DNA from: JANPBY01 sp963851405 | Lineage (GTDB): Bacteria; Actinomycetota; Actinomycetes; DATJPE01 | Direction of reading: 5' to 3' | NCBI GenBank assembly: GCA_963851405.1 | Contig: CAWKPB010000001.1 | Coordinates: 446,122 to 510,121, forward strand | Length of the DNA stretch: 64,000 nt | Part shown: one piece after another, positions 1-8,801 of the stretch | How positions within the stretch are numbered: the stretch's first letter is position 1 | Layout of the letters: every line of letters starts with the position of its first letter | The notes under the pieces: model-generated | Seen by the model: the letters and a program-made list of their open reading frames with translations, nothing else | Told to the model about the DNA's origin: nothing | Databases searched by the model: none | Position numbers and translations under genes: made by a program

Positions 1-449
1 TGCGGGCCCTGCTGGAGTTGACCGTCGCGGCCGACGGCGCGAACGGCGACGACGGGCTCCGCTGGGTCACACGTGATGAACTGGCCGAGGCGCAGGGCAT
101 CTCACGTACCTTCTTGGAGGCCATCCTCCGCCAACTACGCCAGGCTGGCATCGTGTCCAGTCGACGAGGGGCCGAGGGAGGCTTTCGACTGGCCCGCCCG
201 GCGTCCACGGTGTCCGTGGCGGACGTGGTTCGCGCTCTGGACGGACCCTTGGCCGCCGTTCGGGGCGAGCGCCCCGAGAACTCGGTCTACACGGGACCGG
301 CCGAACACCTGCAAGACGTCTGGGTGGCCACCCGGGCGGCGCTGCGCAGCGTCCTCGACGAGGTGACCCTCGATCGGATCGCGTCGGATGACTTACCAGC
401 TCAGGTGCGTTCCCTGCTGGCCACACCGGACGCCTGGGAGCCCCGGTGA
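1..449 (+). CDS. Rrf2-family transcriptional regulator, 5' end cut by window edge
   Basis: The reading frame is open from base 3 and starts in mid-protein with Arg-Ala-Leu-Leu-Glu-Leu, the helix that follows the N-terminus of Rrf2 proteins, so the true start lies outside the window. A winged helix-turn-helix follows (segment QGISRTFLEAILRQL, then SRRGAEGGFRLARP as wing). No cysteine is present in the visible part, so it cannot bind an Fe-S cluster through the three-Cys motif of IscR/NsrR; the signal it senses is unknown. It converges on meaB and is probably not part of that unit. Family assignment is firm, target genes unknown. Confidence 0.85.
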   Translation, partial: RALLELTVAADGANGDDGLRWVTRDELAEAQGISRTFLEAILRQLRQAGIVSSRRGAEGGFRLARPASTVSVADVVRALDGPLAAVRGERPENSVYTGPAEHLQDVWVATRAALRSVLDEVTLDRIASDDLPAQVRSLLATPDAWEPR

Positions 450-525
450 CCGCCCCCTCCCGGCGAATGCTGGAAAGGCGCCCTATTTTGGCCGCGAAAC
501 GGGCCGCTTCCCGACGCTCGGCGGC

Positions 526-1482
526 CTATCGAGGGTGCGACGCCAGGAGCAGGTCCGCCGCGGCATAGACGTCCAGGGTGCCAGCGAGCACCCGGTCGAC
601 CATGGCATCGACCTCGGTCGCAGGGTGGAACAGTCGATCGCGCACCGCGGCCCAGGTCAGGGCCTCGACCTCGGCTCGGACCCTTCGCGCCCGTCGCGTA
701 CGAAGCATCCCCGAGTCCGTGAGCCACGCTGCGTGGCCGTGCAACGCCTCCACCAGCTCAGCGATCCCCTCACCGCGCGAGGCCACGGTCTTCACGACCG
801 GCGGGCGCCAATCGCCGGGCTCCCTCGGCTGCCCCAGCGAGATCATGTGCCTGAGTTCGCGGGCCGTCGTGTCCGAGCCTTCCCGATCGGCCTTGTTGAC
901 GACGAAGACGTCGCCGATCTCCAAGATGCCGGCCTTCGCTGCTTGGACACCGTCGCCCATGCCAGGGGCGACGAGCACCAGCGTGGTGTCAGCAGTTGCA
1001 GCCACTTCCACCTCGGACTGACCAACCCCTACCGTCTCGATCACGATCACGGCACAGCCGGCCGCGTCGAGCACCCGAGCCGCCGCCGGAGTCGCCGCCG
1101 CCAACCCACCCAGATGTCCTCTGGTGGCCATGGACCGAATGAAGACGTCCGGATCCAACGCGTGCTCCTGCATCCGAATTCGATCCCCGAGCAAGGCCCC
1201 CCCGCTGAACGGCGAGCTCGGGTCCACGGCCAGCACGCCGACCCGCTTTCCCTCGGCCCGCAGGGCGCGTACCAGCGCCGAGGTAGTCGTTGACTTGCCA
1301 ACCCCAGGAGCGCCGGTGACTCCAACGATCAACGCCGACCCCGTCATCGGGGCCAGCGCCCGAGCCAGGTCCGGGAGGTGGTCGGATCCGTCTTCGACCC
1401 AAGAGATCAGTCGCGCGACGGCCCGTGGGTCCCCGGATCGCGCCCGAGCGACCAGGGTGTCGACGTCGCTGAGGTCAGGCAC
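526..1482 (-). CDS. meaB: Methylmalonyl-CoA mutase-associated GTPase MeaB
   Basis: G3E-family P-loop GTPase of 318 residues that chaperones B12-dependent acyl-CoA mutases, gating adenosylcobalamin loading and protecting the cofactor. Visible motifs are the P-loop GAPGVGKST (about residues 57-65), the switch region DPSSPFSGGALLGDRIRM, ETVGVGQSE, and the guanine-specificity motif NKAD. Length is normal for the family. It lies 17 bp downstream of the thiolase gene on the same strand, so the two are likely co-transcribed. The B12 mutase encoded in this window is the ethylmalonyl-CoA mutase at 17.8-19.8 kb, a plausible client; a methylmalonyl-CoA mutase elsewhere would be another. Confidence 0.93.
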   Translation of the reverse strand: MPDLSDVDTLVARARSGDPRAVARLISWVEDGSDHLPDLARALAPMTGSALIVGVTGAPGVGKSTTTSALVRALRAEGKRVGVLAVDPSSPFSGGALLGDRIRMQEHALDPDVFIRSMATRGHLGGLAAATPAAARVLDAAGCAVIVIETVGVGQSEVEVAATADTTLVLVAPGMGDGVQAAKAGILEIGDVFVVNKADREGSDTTARELRHMISLGQPREPGDWRPPVVKTVASRGEGIAELVEALHGHAAWLTDSGMLRTRRARRVRAEVEALTWAAVRDRLFHPATEVDAMVDRVLAGTLDVYAAADLLLASHPR

Positions 1483-1499
1483 CGAGCGCGGGTCGGTGG

Positions 1500-2693
1500 T
1501 CAGGCCGCTGGCACACGAAGAATGAGCGCGTCACCCTGACCGCCGCCACCGCAGAGCGCGGCGGCGCCGACTCCTCCCCCTCGCCGCTTCAACTCCAACG
1601 CCAGGTGCAAGGCCAGACGGGCGCCACTCATGCCCACCGGATGACCCAGCGCGATGGCTCCCCCGTTCACGTTGACGCGCGCTTCATCGACGCCGAGTTC
1701 GCGGGCCGAGACGATCCCGACGGCCGCAAACGCCTCGTTGATCTCGAGGAGGTCAAGGTCGGTCGCAGCGATGCCCTCCCGGGCACACGCTTTGAGGATC
1801 GCGTTCGCTGGCTGGCTCTGCAGCGTGTTGTCCGGTCCGGCGACGACCCCGTGGGCGCCGATCTCGGCCAACCAGGTCAGCCCGAGCTCCTCGGCTTTGG
1901 CCTTGCTCATCACGACGACTGCGCAGGCCCCGTCCGAGATCTGGGAGGCCGTCCCGGCCGTAATCGTGCCGTCGGTCGCAAACGCGGGCCGGAGCCGGCC
2001 GAGACTCTCAGCCGACGTGTCCGCCCGAATGCCCTCATCGTCGCTGAAGACGATGGGATCTCCCTTGCGCTGGGGGATCTCGACGGGGGTGATCTCTTCC
2101 TCGAACAGACCGTTCTTCTGAGCGGCCGCCGCCAATTGGTGCGATCGAACCGCGAAGGCGTCCTGCTCCTCCCTGGTGAGCGCATGCTGGTCGTTGGCGC
2201 GCTCGGTCAACTGACCCATCGAGATCAGGTCGAACGAATCGTGCAGGGCGTCGCGATTCATCGAGTCGACCAAGGTGGCGTCGCCGTACTTCGTCCCAGT
2301 CCGCCCGTTCGGCACCAGGTGCGGCGCCTGGGTCATCGATTCCTGACCACCCGCAACGACGATCTCGAACTCGCCGGCGCGGATCAGTTGGTCGGCCAGG
2401 GCGATCGCATCCAGCCCGGACAGGCAGACCTTGTTGACCGTCAACGAGGGCGTGGACATCGGAATCCCGGCTGCTACGGCCGCCTGGCGAGCGGGACACT
2501 GCCCAGCTCCGCCGAGCAAGACCTGACCCATGATCACGTAGTCGACCTGCTCGGGGGTCACGCCGGCTCGCTCGAGGGCGCCCTTGATGGCAACTGCGCC
2601 CAACGCAGCACCGGAGAAGTCCTTCAAGGACCCGAGCAGTCGACCCATGGGCGTGCGGGCCCCGGAAACGATCACCGACGGCGATCCGGTCAT
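1500..2693 (-). CDS. Acetyl-CoA C-acetyltransferase (thiolase)
   Basis: Biosynthetic-type thiolase of 397 residues that condenses two acetyl-CoA to acetoacetyl-CoA or runs in reverse. Catalytic residues are visible: nucleophile Cys90 in NKVCLSG, His351 in GHPVGMSG, and Cys381 in LCGGGGQG, almost the spacing of the classical Zoogloea enzyme. The start at 2693 is chosen because the domain begins directly there (MTGSPSVIVSGARTP) and a strong AAGGAG ribosome site precedes it; a longer frame reading to 2888 has no such support and would run into the divergent epimerase gene. Next to meaB, mce and ccr it probably feeds acetoacetyl-CoA into the ethylmalonyl-CoA pathway. Confidence 0.94.
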   Translation of the reverse strand: MTGSPSVIVSGARTPMGRLLGSLKDFSGAALGAVAIKGALERAGVTPEQVDYVIMGQVLLGGAGQCPARQAAVAAGIPMSTPSLTVNKVCLSGLDAIALADQLIRAGEFEIVVAGGQESMTQAPHLVPNGRTGTKYGDATLVDSMNRDALHDSFDLISMGQLTERANDQHALTREEQDAFAVRSHQLAAAAQKNGLFEEEITPVEIPQRKGDPIVFSDDEGIRADTSAESLGRLRPAFATDGTITAGTASQISDGACAVVVMSKAKAEELGLTWLAEIGAHGVVAGPDNTLQSQPANAILKACAREGIAATDLDLLEINEAFAAVGIVSARELGVDEARVNVNGGAIALGHPVGMSGARLALHLALELKRRGGGVGAAALCGGGGQGDALILRVPAA

Positions 2694-2832
2694 GACGGAC
2701 TCCTTCCACGCTCCCCGCCTGTCGAGGAGCCGTTCCAGGCTGCCACGATAGTCGGGAGCGCAGGCGACAAGGCACGACCCATCAGGTGGGCTGCCGAGTT
2801 CCCTGCGGCCGGCGATGAGCAGGAGGACCGCG

Positions 2833-3258
2833 ATGCCCCGGAAGATGGACCATGTCGGAATCGCCGTTCCAGACATCGACGAAGCCATCGAGTTGTACGG
2901 CGCCCTCCTCGGCCTCGAGTGCGAGCATCAGGAGGTCAACGAGGCGCAAGGGGTGCGCGAGGCGATGTTGTCCGCCGGCCCAGACGACTCGGGCGCGCGC
3001 CTGCAATTGCTGGCTCCGCTTTCCCCGGACTCCGCCATCGCGAGGTTCATCGACCGGTCGGGGCCGGGTTTGCAGCAACTCGCCTTCACCGTGGACGACG
3101 TGGAGGCTGAGTGTGCCCGTTTGCGCGCGCAAGGGGTGCGCGTCCTGTTCGACCAAGCTCGCCCCGGCACGGCTGGCTCCATGATCAACTTCGTCCACCC
3201 AAAGGACGCCGGCGGCGTCCTCATCGAGTTGGTTCAGCCGGCTGGGAGTCCTTCGTGA
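2833..3258 (+). CDS. mce: Methylmalonyl-CoA/ethylmalonyl-CoA epimerase
   Basis: Vicinal-oxygen-chelate protein of 141 residues that interconverts the 2R and 2S epimers of methylmalonyl-CoA and, in the ethylmalonyl-CoA pathway, ethylmalonyl-CoA. Metal ligands are visible in DHVGIAVPD near the N-terminus, LQLLAPL in the middle and LIELVQP near the end. The start at 2833 is preferred to the in-frame ATG at 2815 because AGGAGG (2821-2826) sits 6 bases before it. The last bases overlap the ccr start codon (GTGA), so translation of the two is coupled. It diverges from the thiolase gene across 139 bp. Confidence 0.92.
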   Translation: MPRKMDHVGIAVPDIDEAIELYGALLGLECEHQEVNEAQGVREAMLSAGPDDSGARLQLLAPLSPDSAIARFIDRSGPGLQQLAFTVDDVEAECARLRAQGVRVLFDQARPGTAGSMINFVHPKDAGGVLIELVQPAGSPS

Positions 3259-4586
3259 AGCAGATCCTGGAGGGTGTCCTTTCGGGGGACAGCGAGGGCT
3301 TTGCCCAGTTGCCGGTGCCCGATCACTACACCGCCGTCACGGTGCACAAAGACGAAGAGACCATGTTTGAGGGCATGGCGACGCGCGACAAGGACCCGCG
3401 CCAGTCGTTGCACGTCGAGGAGATCGCGACGCCGGAACTCGGACCCGGCGAGGCGATCGTCGCGGTCATGGCGAGCTCCATCAACTACAACACGGTGTGG
3501 ACCTCGATCTTCGAGCCGGTCTCGACGTTCGGCTTTCTTCAGCGGTACGGCCGTACGTCTCCGCTGGCCCAACGACACGACCTGCCGTACCACGTGATCG
3601 GGTCCGACCTCTCGGGCGTGGTGCTGCGGACCGGACCAGGGGTCCATGCCTGGAAGCCTGGCGACCAGGTCGTGGCCCATTGCCTCTCGGTCGAGCTGGA
3701 GAGCCCGTTCGGACACAACGACACGATGCTCGACCCCGAGCAGCGCATCTGGGGGTTCGAGACCAACTTCGGCGGGCTGGCTCAACTGGCGCTGGTCAAG
3801 GCCAATCAGCTACTCACGAAGCCGGCCCACCTCACCTGGGAAGAAGCGGCCTCCCCGGGCCTGGTCAATTCGACGGCGTACCGCCAACTGGTCTCCCGCA
3901 ACGGCGCGGGAATGAAACAGGGGGACATCGTCCTCATCTGGGGGGCCTCGGGTGGCCTCGGTTCCTACGCCACGCAGTTGGCTCTCAACGGAGGTGCAAC
4001 TCCGGTCTGCGTCGTCAGCTCCCCGGACAAGGCGGATCTCGTGGCATCCATGGGCGCCGAGTTGGTGATCGACCGCCGCGCCGAGGGATACCAGTTCTGG
4101 AAGGACGAGCACACCCAGGACCCGAAGGAATGGAAGCGACTCGGACGAAGGATTCGTGAACTCACAGGTGGCGACGACGTGGACATCGTCTTTGAGCACC
4201 CGGGGCGGGAGACGTTCGGGGCCTCGGTGTACGTCGCACGCAAGGGCGGAACGATCGTGACCTGCGCGTCAACCTCCGGTTTCATGCACGAGTACGACAA
4301 CCGCTACCTGTGGATGAGTCTGAAGCGCATCGTCGGATCTCATTTCGCCAACTACCGGGAAGCCTGGGAGGCCAACCGACTCATCCAACGAGCGAAGGTT
4401 CACCCCACGCTGTCCAAGACCTACCCCATGGACCAGATCGGTCAGGCCACGTTGGACGTTCACCGCAACCTCCACCAGGGCAAGGTGGGCATCTTGTGCC
4501 TGGCGCCCGAGGAGGGGCTCGGCGTCACTGACCATGAGCTCCGCGCCAAACACCTCGACGCGATTCACCGATTCCGGGACTCCTAG
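3255..4586 (+). CDS. ccr: Crotonyl-CoA carboxylase/reductase
   Basis: Zinc-independent medium-chain dehydrogenase of 443 residues that reductively carboxylates crotonyl-CoA with CO2 and NADPH to ethylmalonyl-CoA, the signature step of the ethylmalonyl-CoA pathway. The nucleotide site is GASGGLGSYATQ (about 230-241). The four residues known to hold CO2 in the Kitasatospora enzyme (Asn81, Phe170, Glu171, His365) appear here as Asn79, Phe168, Glu169 and His363, a uniform offset of two, which argues for a true carboxylase rather than a plain enoyl reductase. GTG start at 3255 overlaps the mce stop; frames further upstream would overlap mce entirely. Confidence 0.95.
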   Translation: MKQILEGVLSGDSEGFAQLPVPDHYTAVTVHKDEETMFEGMATRDKDPRQSLHVEEIATPELGPGEAIVAVMASSINYNTVWTSIFEPVSTFGFLQRYGRTSPLAQRHDLPYHVIGSDLSGVVLRTGPGVHAWKPGDQVVAHCLSVELESPFGHNDTMLDPEQRIWGFETNFGGLAQLALVKANQLLTKPAHLTWEEAASPGLVNSTAYRQLVSRNGAGMKQGDIVLIWGASGGLGSYATQLALNGGATPVCVVSSPDKADLVASMGAELVIDRRAEGYQFWKDEHTQDPKEWKRLGRRIRELTGGDDVDIVFEHPGRETFGASVYVARKGGTIVTCASTSGFMHEYDNRYLWMSLKRIVGSHFANYREAWEANRLIQRAKVHPTLSKTYPMDQIGQATLDVHRNLHQGKVGILCLAPEEGLGVTDHELRAKHLDAIHRFRDS

Positions 4587-4619
4587 ATCAATCGGCTTGC
4601 TGGGGACCTGGCCACCACT

Positions 4620-4853
4620 TCATTGACCGAGCGAGGCCTTGAGCAAGACGAGCACCAAGCCAAGACTCAGGCCGACGACCATCGATAGCACGGCCAGGCT
4701 CCTGCGGGCGTGCGATTGGCGCATGGCCAAGCAGGTCCAGATGACCAGGCTGGCGAGTGCGGCGATGAGTGAGCCCCATCCGACTCGGTCCCCCGGTTCA
4801 TCGAGCACCATCGCGACCAGGATGACCAACGGTCGTGGAAGCACGGCGACCAT
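4620..4853 (-). CDS. Small membrane protein, unknown function
   Basis: A frame of 77 codons rich in hydrophobic residues, with membrane-spanning candidates at about residues 8-17, 28-44 and 53-72 and basic loops (RQSHARR). No family was recognised. The frame stays open upstream to about 4989 without another good start, while a second frame starting with GTG at 4989 (MTHESVPLPS) reads a soluble N-terminus. The real protein may therefore be longer and joined by a frameshift near 4880-4900, for instance sequence error. It converges on ccr and diverges from the AI-2E exporter gene. Coding status is likely from its membrane-protein composition but not proven. Confidence 0.5.
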   Translation of the reverse strand: MVAVLPRPLVILVAMVLDEPGDRVGWGSLIAALASLVIWTCLAMRQSHARRSLAVLSMVVGLSLGLVLVLLKASLGQ

Positions 4854-5027
4854 GATCGGGAGTTCTCGGAGGGCCGCCCGTTTGGTTGCTGGCCCCCACG
4901 TAGTCCGCCTCGGCCCCGAGAGGGCCCGGGCGGGACATTGCAGCGGGCGCGGTGCTCGCGGACGGCAGCGGCACAGATTCGTGGGTCACGTCTCGATGCT
5001 GCCACGAAACTGGACTTCCGCTAGCCG

Positions 5028-5033
5028 TACGCT
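5028..5033 (+). promoter_or_regulatory. Candidate -10 box for leaderless AI-2E exporter mRNA
   Basis: TACGCT fits the actinobacterial TANNNT consensus and ends 6 bases before the GTG start at 5040, so transcription would begin at or near the start codon. No Shine-Dalgarno sequence is seen before this start, which agrees. Confidence 0.45.
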
Positions 5034-5039
5034 GCCCGT

Positions 5040-6227
5040 GTGGATGAGTCGACCTCAGAGGTGCCCGAGCGGACGGCGCCGGCAGGCAAGCCCCACGACG
5101 CCGCCGGTGCGCTGAGTCCGGAACCCACCGAACCCGCCCTGGCGCACGAGCCCGCCAAGGAGCCTGCCGCCGACGACGCCCAGGGACCGTGGGGTCTAGC
5201 CGGCCCCAAGTTCAGCCATTCGCCGTTCACGGTGGGTTTTGGCTTCGCCCTGGGAGCGCTGCTCGCCTACGCGCTGTTCCAGGGGGTCGCCCACGTCAGC
5301 GGGCCGCTGATGCTCATCGTCGTCGCCGCCATCTTGGCGGTTGGGCTGGATCCCGTTGTTGAGCGCTTGCAGAAGCGCGGGATGCAGCGCGGGTGGGCCA
5401 TCGCCGCGGTGTTCGTCAGCTTCGCGTTGATGGTGGTCGCCTTTGCGGCCATCATCATGCCGCCGCTGATCTCCCAGATCATCACTCTCGCCGAGGACTT
5501 TCCGTCACTTGTCGCGGATTTGAGGAACAACGCGACGATCGCCGATCTGGATACCCGGTTTCAGCTGCTTGACCGGCTGGAAGCCGCAGCTTCCGACGGT
5601 GCTGACAATCTGGTCAGCGGGGCCTTCGGCGCTGCGCAATTGTTGGCGACCACGATCTTCAACCTGCTCACGGTCACGATCCTGACGTTGTACTTTCTCG
5701 CGACTTTTCACCCGATCAAGGAGACCTTCTACCGGTTAACGCCGGCGTCGCGCCGACCACGTATCACCACCCTCACCGAGGCGGTGCTGCAACGAGCCGG
5801 TGGCTACGTCACCGGCCAGTTGGCTATCTCGGCGCTCGCGGGCCTTGCGGCGTATGCCTATCTCCGGATCGCCGGTGTCCAGTTCGCCTCAGCGCTGGCC
5901 CTGCTTGTGGCCGTGTTCTCGATCATCCCCATGGTGGGAGCGACGATCGGCTCAGTCATCGTGTCGATCATCGCGGCGATCCAATCCCCAGCACTCGGCC
6001 TCGCGACGCTGGTCTTCTTCATCGCCTATCAACAGTTCGAGAACTATGTGTTGCATCCGCGCGTGATGCGACGTGCAGTGAACGTGCATCCGGCGGCGGC
6101 CCTGGTGGGCGCGCTCATCGGGGGGAGTTTGCTGGGCATTGTGGGCGCCATCATCGCCGTACCAGTGGTCGCCGGCATCCAGTTGATCATCGAAGAAGTC
6201 GTGATCCCGCGACAGGAAACTGCCTGA
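5040..6227 (+). CDS. AI-2E family transporter (PerM-like membrane protein)
   Basis: Polytopic inner-membrane protein of 395 residues. After a soluble, Pro/Glu/Ala-rich tail of about 60 residues come the paired N-terminal helices (about 63-100), GLDPVVERLQKRGMQRGWAI, a periplasmic-type amphipathic segment, and the C-terminal helices with FFIAYQQFENYVLHPRVM and GALIGGSLLGIVGAIIAVPV, all typical of the family. Members include the quorum-signal exporter TqsA and Na+/H+ antiporters; the substrate cannot be read from sequence. The GTG start has no ribosome site but a -10-like box just upstream. The following epimerase gene starts 28 bp downstream and may be co-transcribed. Confidence 0.85.
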   Translation: MDESTSEVPERTAPAGKPHDAAGALSPEPTEPALAHEPAKEPAADDAQGPWGLAGPKFSHSPFTVGFGFALGALLAYALFQGVAHVSGPLMLIVVAAILAVGLDPVVERLQKRGMQRGWAIAAVFVSFALMVVAFAAIIMPPLISQIITLAEDFPSLVADLRNNATIADLDTRFQLLDRLEAAASDGADNLVSGAFGAAQLLATTIFNLLTVTILTLYFLATFHPIKETFYRLTPASRRPRITTLTEAVLQRAGGYVTGQLAISALAGLAAYAYLRIAGVQFASALALLVAVFSIIPMVGATIGSVIVSIIAAIQSPALGLATLVFFIAYQQFENYVLHPRVMRRAVNVHPAAALVGALIGGSLLGIVGAIIAVPVVAGIQLIIEEVVIPRQETA

Positions 6228-6255
6228 TGCTCGGTACGAAGGGGCGCTGCCAACG

Positions 6256-7266
6256 ATGAGGGTCCTGGTCCTTGGTGGCACCCATTTCGTGGGGCGCACT
6301 CTCGTCGAAACGGCGCTCCAGCGCGGCGATGACGTGGACGTTCTCAATCGCGGCAGCACTGGCCGAACCCCTGTTGGAGCGAGGCTGCTCAAGGCAGATC
6401 GCACCCGGCCTGACCAGGTCCGGGCAGCGCTGGGCGATCACATCTGGGATGCCGTTCTCGACACCTGGTCCGGCGCGCCCGCAGTGGTTCGCGCCAACGC
6501 ACGAATCCTGGCCGGACGTACGCGCCACTACGGGTACGTGTCCAGTCGTTCGGTCTATGAGTGGCCCATCCGACCGGGGCTCGACGAATCCGCGCCAGTG
6601 GTCGACGGCGACCCGTCGGAGGAGCAGGCGCTGGACTACGCAGCGGCCAAGCGAGGATGCGAGTTGGCCGTCCTCGAGACCTTCAGCCCAACGCTGATCG
6701 CCCGCGCCGGGCTGATCCTCGGCCCCTACGAAGACGTCGGCCGGCTGCCGTGGTGGCTTCGGCGCATCGCCGAGGGAGGGCGTGTCCTCGCCCCCGGACC
6801 GCGCGACCGTACTCTCCAGCTCATCGATGCCAGAGACCTCGCTGGGTGGATGCTCGAGTCCGCCCGCCGCCGTCTGGATGGCACGTTCAACACGGTCGGC
6901 CCACCGGGCATGACCACGACCTCGCGGCTGCTCGACGCGGTTCGATCCGCGACCGGGTCCGATGCGCAGCTTGTCTGGGTATCCCCTGAGGAGGTCGAGG
7001 CTGCCGGTATCGCGCCGTGGACCGAGATTCCCATCTGGGTGCCGCCCACAGGCGACTATGCGGGGCTGCACAACGGCAATGTGAAAGCCGCCATGCGCGA
7101 GGGGCTGACCTGCCGTCCGATCGAGGAGACCGTGTCCGACACCTGGGCCTGGATGAAGGCCGAGGGGGATCCCCCGCCACGGCCGGAAGGACCCGTCCAC
7201 GGCATCTCACCGGCGAGGGAGGCAGCGGCGCTCGCCGCCGCACAGCCATCTCCGGATTCCGACTGA
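6256..7266 (+). CDS. NAD-dependent epimerase/dehydratase family protein
   Basis: Extended short-chain dehydrogenase of 336 residues. The Rossmann start MRVLVLGGTHFVG carries the GGTxFVG variant seen in CSP41-like and reductase-type members. The catalytic pair is YAAAK near residue 131-135, with an upstream Ser in YVSSRSVYEW. The C-terminal substrate domain ends in a disordered Pro/Ala tail. No sugar-nucleotide biosynthesis genes lie nearby, so the substrate is open. It follows the AI-2E exporter on the same strand and converges on an alpha/beta hydrolase gene. Confidence 0.82.
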   Translation: MRVLVLGGTHFVGRTLVETALQRGDDVDVLNRGSTGRTPVGARLLKADRTRPDQVRAALGDHIWDAVLDTWSGAPAVVRANARILAGRTRHYGYVSSRSVYEWPIRPGLDESAPVVDGDPSEEQALDYAAAKRGCELAVLETFSPTLIARAGLILGPYEDVGRLPWWLRRIAEGGRVLAPGPRDRTLQLIDARDLAGWMLESARRRLDGTFNTVGPPGMTTTSRLLDAVRSATGSDAQLVWVSPEEVEAAGIAPWTEIPIWVPPTGDYAGLHNGNVKAAMREGLTCRPIEETVSDTWAWMKAEGDPPPRPEGPVHGISPAREAAALAAAQPSPDSD

Positions 7267-7279
7267 CGCGGTTCTATGC

Positions 7280-8029
7280 CTAGAGGCCGTCGAGGAACGT
7301 ACGAACCGCACGATTCCAGCCAGCTGGGTCTTCCAGACAGGCCAGATGGCCAGCCCTGTCCAGCTGCACTAGCCGCCCGTGAGGAAGGGAATCGACCATC
7401 GCCTGGCCATGGGCGCTCGGCATCAGTTCGTCCTCCTGCCCGACCAGGATCAACGCAGGCACCTGGGCTGAGGCGAGGACCTCGTGGGAGTCCGGCCTGG
7501 CGGCCATGGCGCGTTGGGCCCAGGAGACACCCGCCGGTGACGCCTCAGCCACGAAGGTCCCCACGGTCGCTACCAGTTCGGGGTGCAAGCGACGGGTTGT
7601 AGTGCCCAAGAGTTTGGGTTGGACCTCCTCCTGGATCGCGCCCACGTCGGCACTCGCCTCCACCAGGTCCGCGAGCCGAAGTCGGTTGTCCCGGGCTCGC
7701 GGCGGGTCGGCTTCGGCCTTGGTATTCGCCAGAACGAGCCCTCGGACGCGCCCGGAATGACGACGCAGCAAGGCCATGGCCACATACCCGCCCATCGAGG
7801 TTCCAGCGATCACCGCCCCCCCGACTCCAGCCTTGTCGAGGGCACGGACGACGTCATCCGCGAGGAGATCCAACGAGGGGCTCTGATCTCCGAGCGGTGC
7901 CTGACCAAATCCTCGAAAGTCAGGAGCCACGACGGTAGCTACGTCCAAGAGAGCTTCGACTTGGTGGGTGTACATGCGCGCATCCAAAGGAAACGCATGC
8001 AAGAGCACGAGCGCGGGCCGATTCGGCAT
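7280..8029 (-). CDS. Alpha/beta hydrolase
   Basis: A compact alpha/beta-hydrolase of 249 residues. The oxyanion-hole segment is LLHAFPLDARMY, the nucleophile elbow GTSMGGYVAM (Ser about residue 97), the acid lies in LVGQEDELMP and the His in DRAGHLACLEDP, so the triad is complete. Sequence resembles the 3-oxoadipate enol-lactonase/haloperoxidase branch, but the substrate is not predictable. It starts 3 bp after the stop of the SDR gene on the same strand and belongs to a likely unit with the next two minus-strand genes. Confidence 0.85.
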   Translation of the reverse strand: MPNRPALVLLHAFPLDARMYTHQVEALLDVATVVAPDFRGFGQAPLGDQSPSLDLLADDVVRALDKAGVGGAVIAGTSMGGYVAMALLRRHSGRVRGLVLANTKAEADPPRARDNRLRLADLVEASADVGAIQEEVQPKLLGTTTRRLHPELVATVGTFVAEASPAGVSWAQRAMAARPDSHEVLASAQVPALILVGQEDELMPSAHGQAMVDSLPHGRLVQLDRAGHLACLEDPAGWNRAVRTFLDGL

Positions 8030-8032
8030 CGG

Positions 8033-8791
8033 TCAGCCCGCCGTGAGTCCGCCATCGACAACCAGTTGTTGGCCGGTCATGAAGGAGGACGCGTCGCTCG
8101 CGAGGAACACGGCCGGTCCCGCGATCTCCTCGGGGGTGGCCCATCGCTGCATGGGTACGTCGCCGATCAGCGCCTGCTCGAAGTTCTCATCGGTGCGTGC
8201 GAACTCGGTGAGATCGGTCGCGACCCACCCCGGAAGCAGCGCGTTGACCCGCACCCCCGCCCAGGCCCATTCCATGGCCAGTGTGCGCGTCAACGACAAG
8301 ACGGCCGCTTTGGCCGCGCCGTAGTGCGCCATGAAGGGAGTGCCGCGCAGCCCCGCGACCGATGCGACATTGATCACCGAACCCGAGCGTCGGTCAAGGA
8401 GGTGCGGCCCAACGGCCTGGCACACGTACGCCGTGGATTGGAGATTGAGACGCATCACCTTGTCAAAACCGCTCATCCGCATGCCGACGAAGGCCGACGT
8501 GAAGTTGTTGCCACCTGCGTTGTTGACCACGACATCCAGGTGACCCAACGATTCGATAGCTGTGGCAACGCTTCGCGCCACGGCGTCTTCATCCGTCACA
8601 TCGCAGTCGAGGACGAGCGACCTACGCCCCGCCTCGTCCACGGAGCGCGCGACCTCACCTAGGCGATCCGCGTCTCGAGCAAGCACGGCTACATCGGCGC
8701 CAGCCTGGGCGAACGCCATGGCGATGGACCGACCGATTCCCCGGGATGCACCGGTAACCAAGGCGGTCTTTCCCTCGAGGTCGATGCCCAT
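8033..8791 (-). CDS. SDR-family oxidoreductase (FabG-like)
   Basis: Classical short-chain dehydrogenase of 252 residues. The cofactor motif TGASRGIG is at about 14-21, NNAG at about 90, and the catalytic Ser, Tyr and Lys in NVASVAG and YGAAK. The C-terminus ends SSFMTGQQLVVDGG, as in 3-oxoacyl reductases and related alcohol dehydrogenases. An Arg at the end of beta-strand 2 (VLARDADR) suggests NADPH. It lies between two alpha/beta hydrolase genes with very short spacers, so an operon is likely, possibly for a lipid or xenobiotic substrate. Confidence 0.88.
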   Translation of the reverse strand: MGIDLEGKTALVTGASRGIGRSIAMAFAQAGADVAVLARDADRLGEVARSVDEAGRRSLVLDCDVTDEDAVARSVATAIESLGHLDVVVNNAGGNNFTSAFVGMRMSGFDKVMRLNLQSTAYVCQAVGPHLLDRRSGSVINVASVAGLRGTPFMAHYGAAKAAVLSLTRTLAMEWAWAGVRVNALLPGWVATDLTEFARTDENFEQALIGDVPMQRWATPEEIAGPAVFLASDASSFMTGQQLVVDGGLTAG

Positions 8792-8801
8792 CCGCGCTCC
8801 C

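Noticed and set aside
1605..3110. Open frame of about 500 codons on the plus strand opposite the thiolase gene
   Set aside because: Arg/Asp/Gly-rich shadow translation of a GC-rich gene; no family motif, and thiolase on the other strand has complete catalytic residues and a strong ribosome site.
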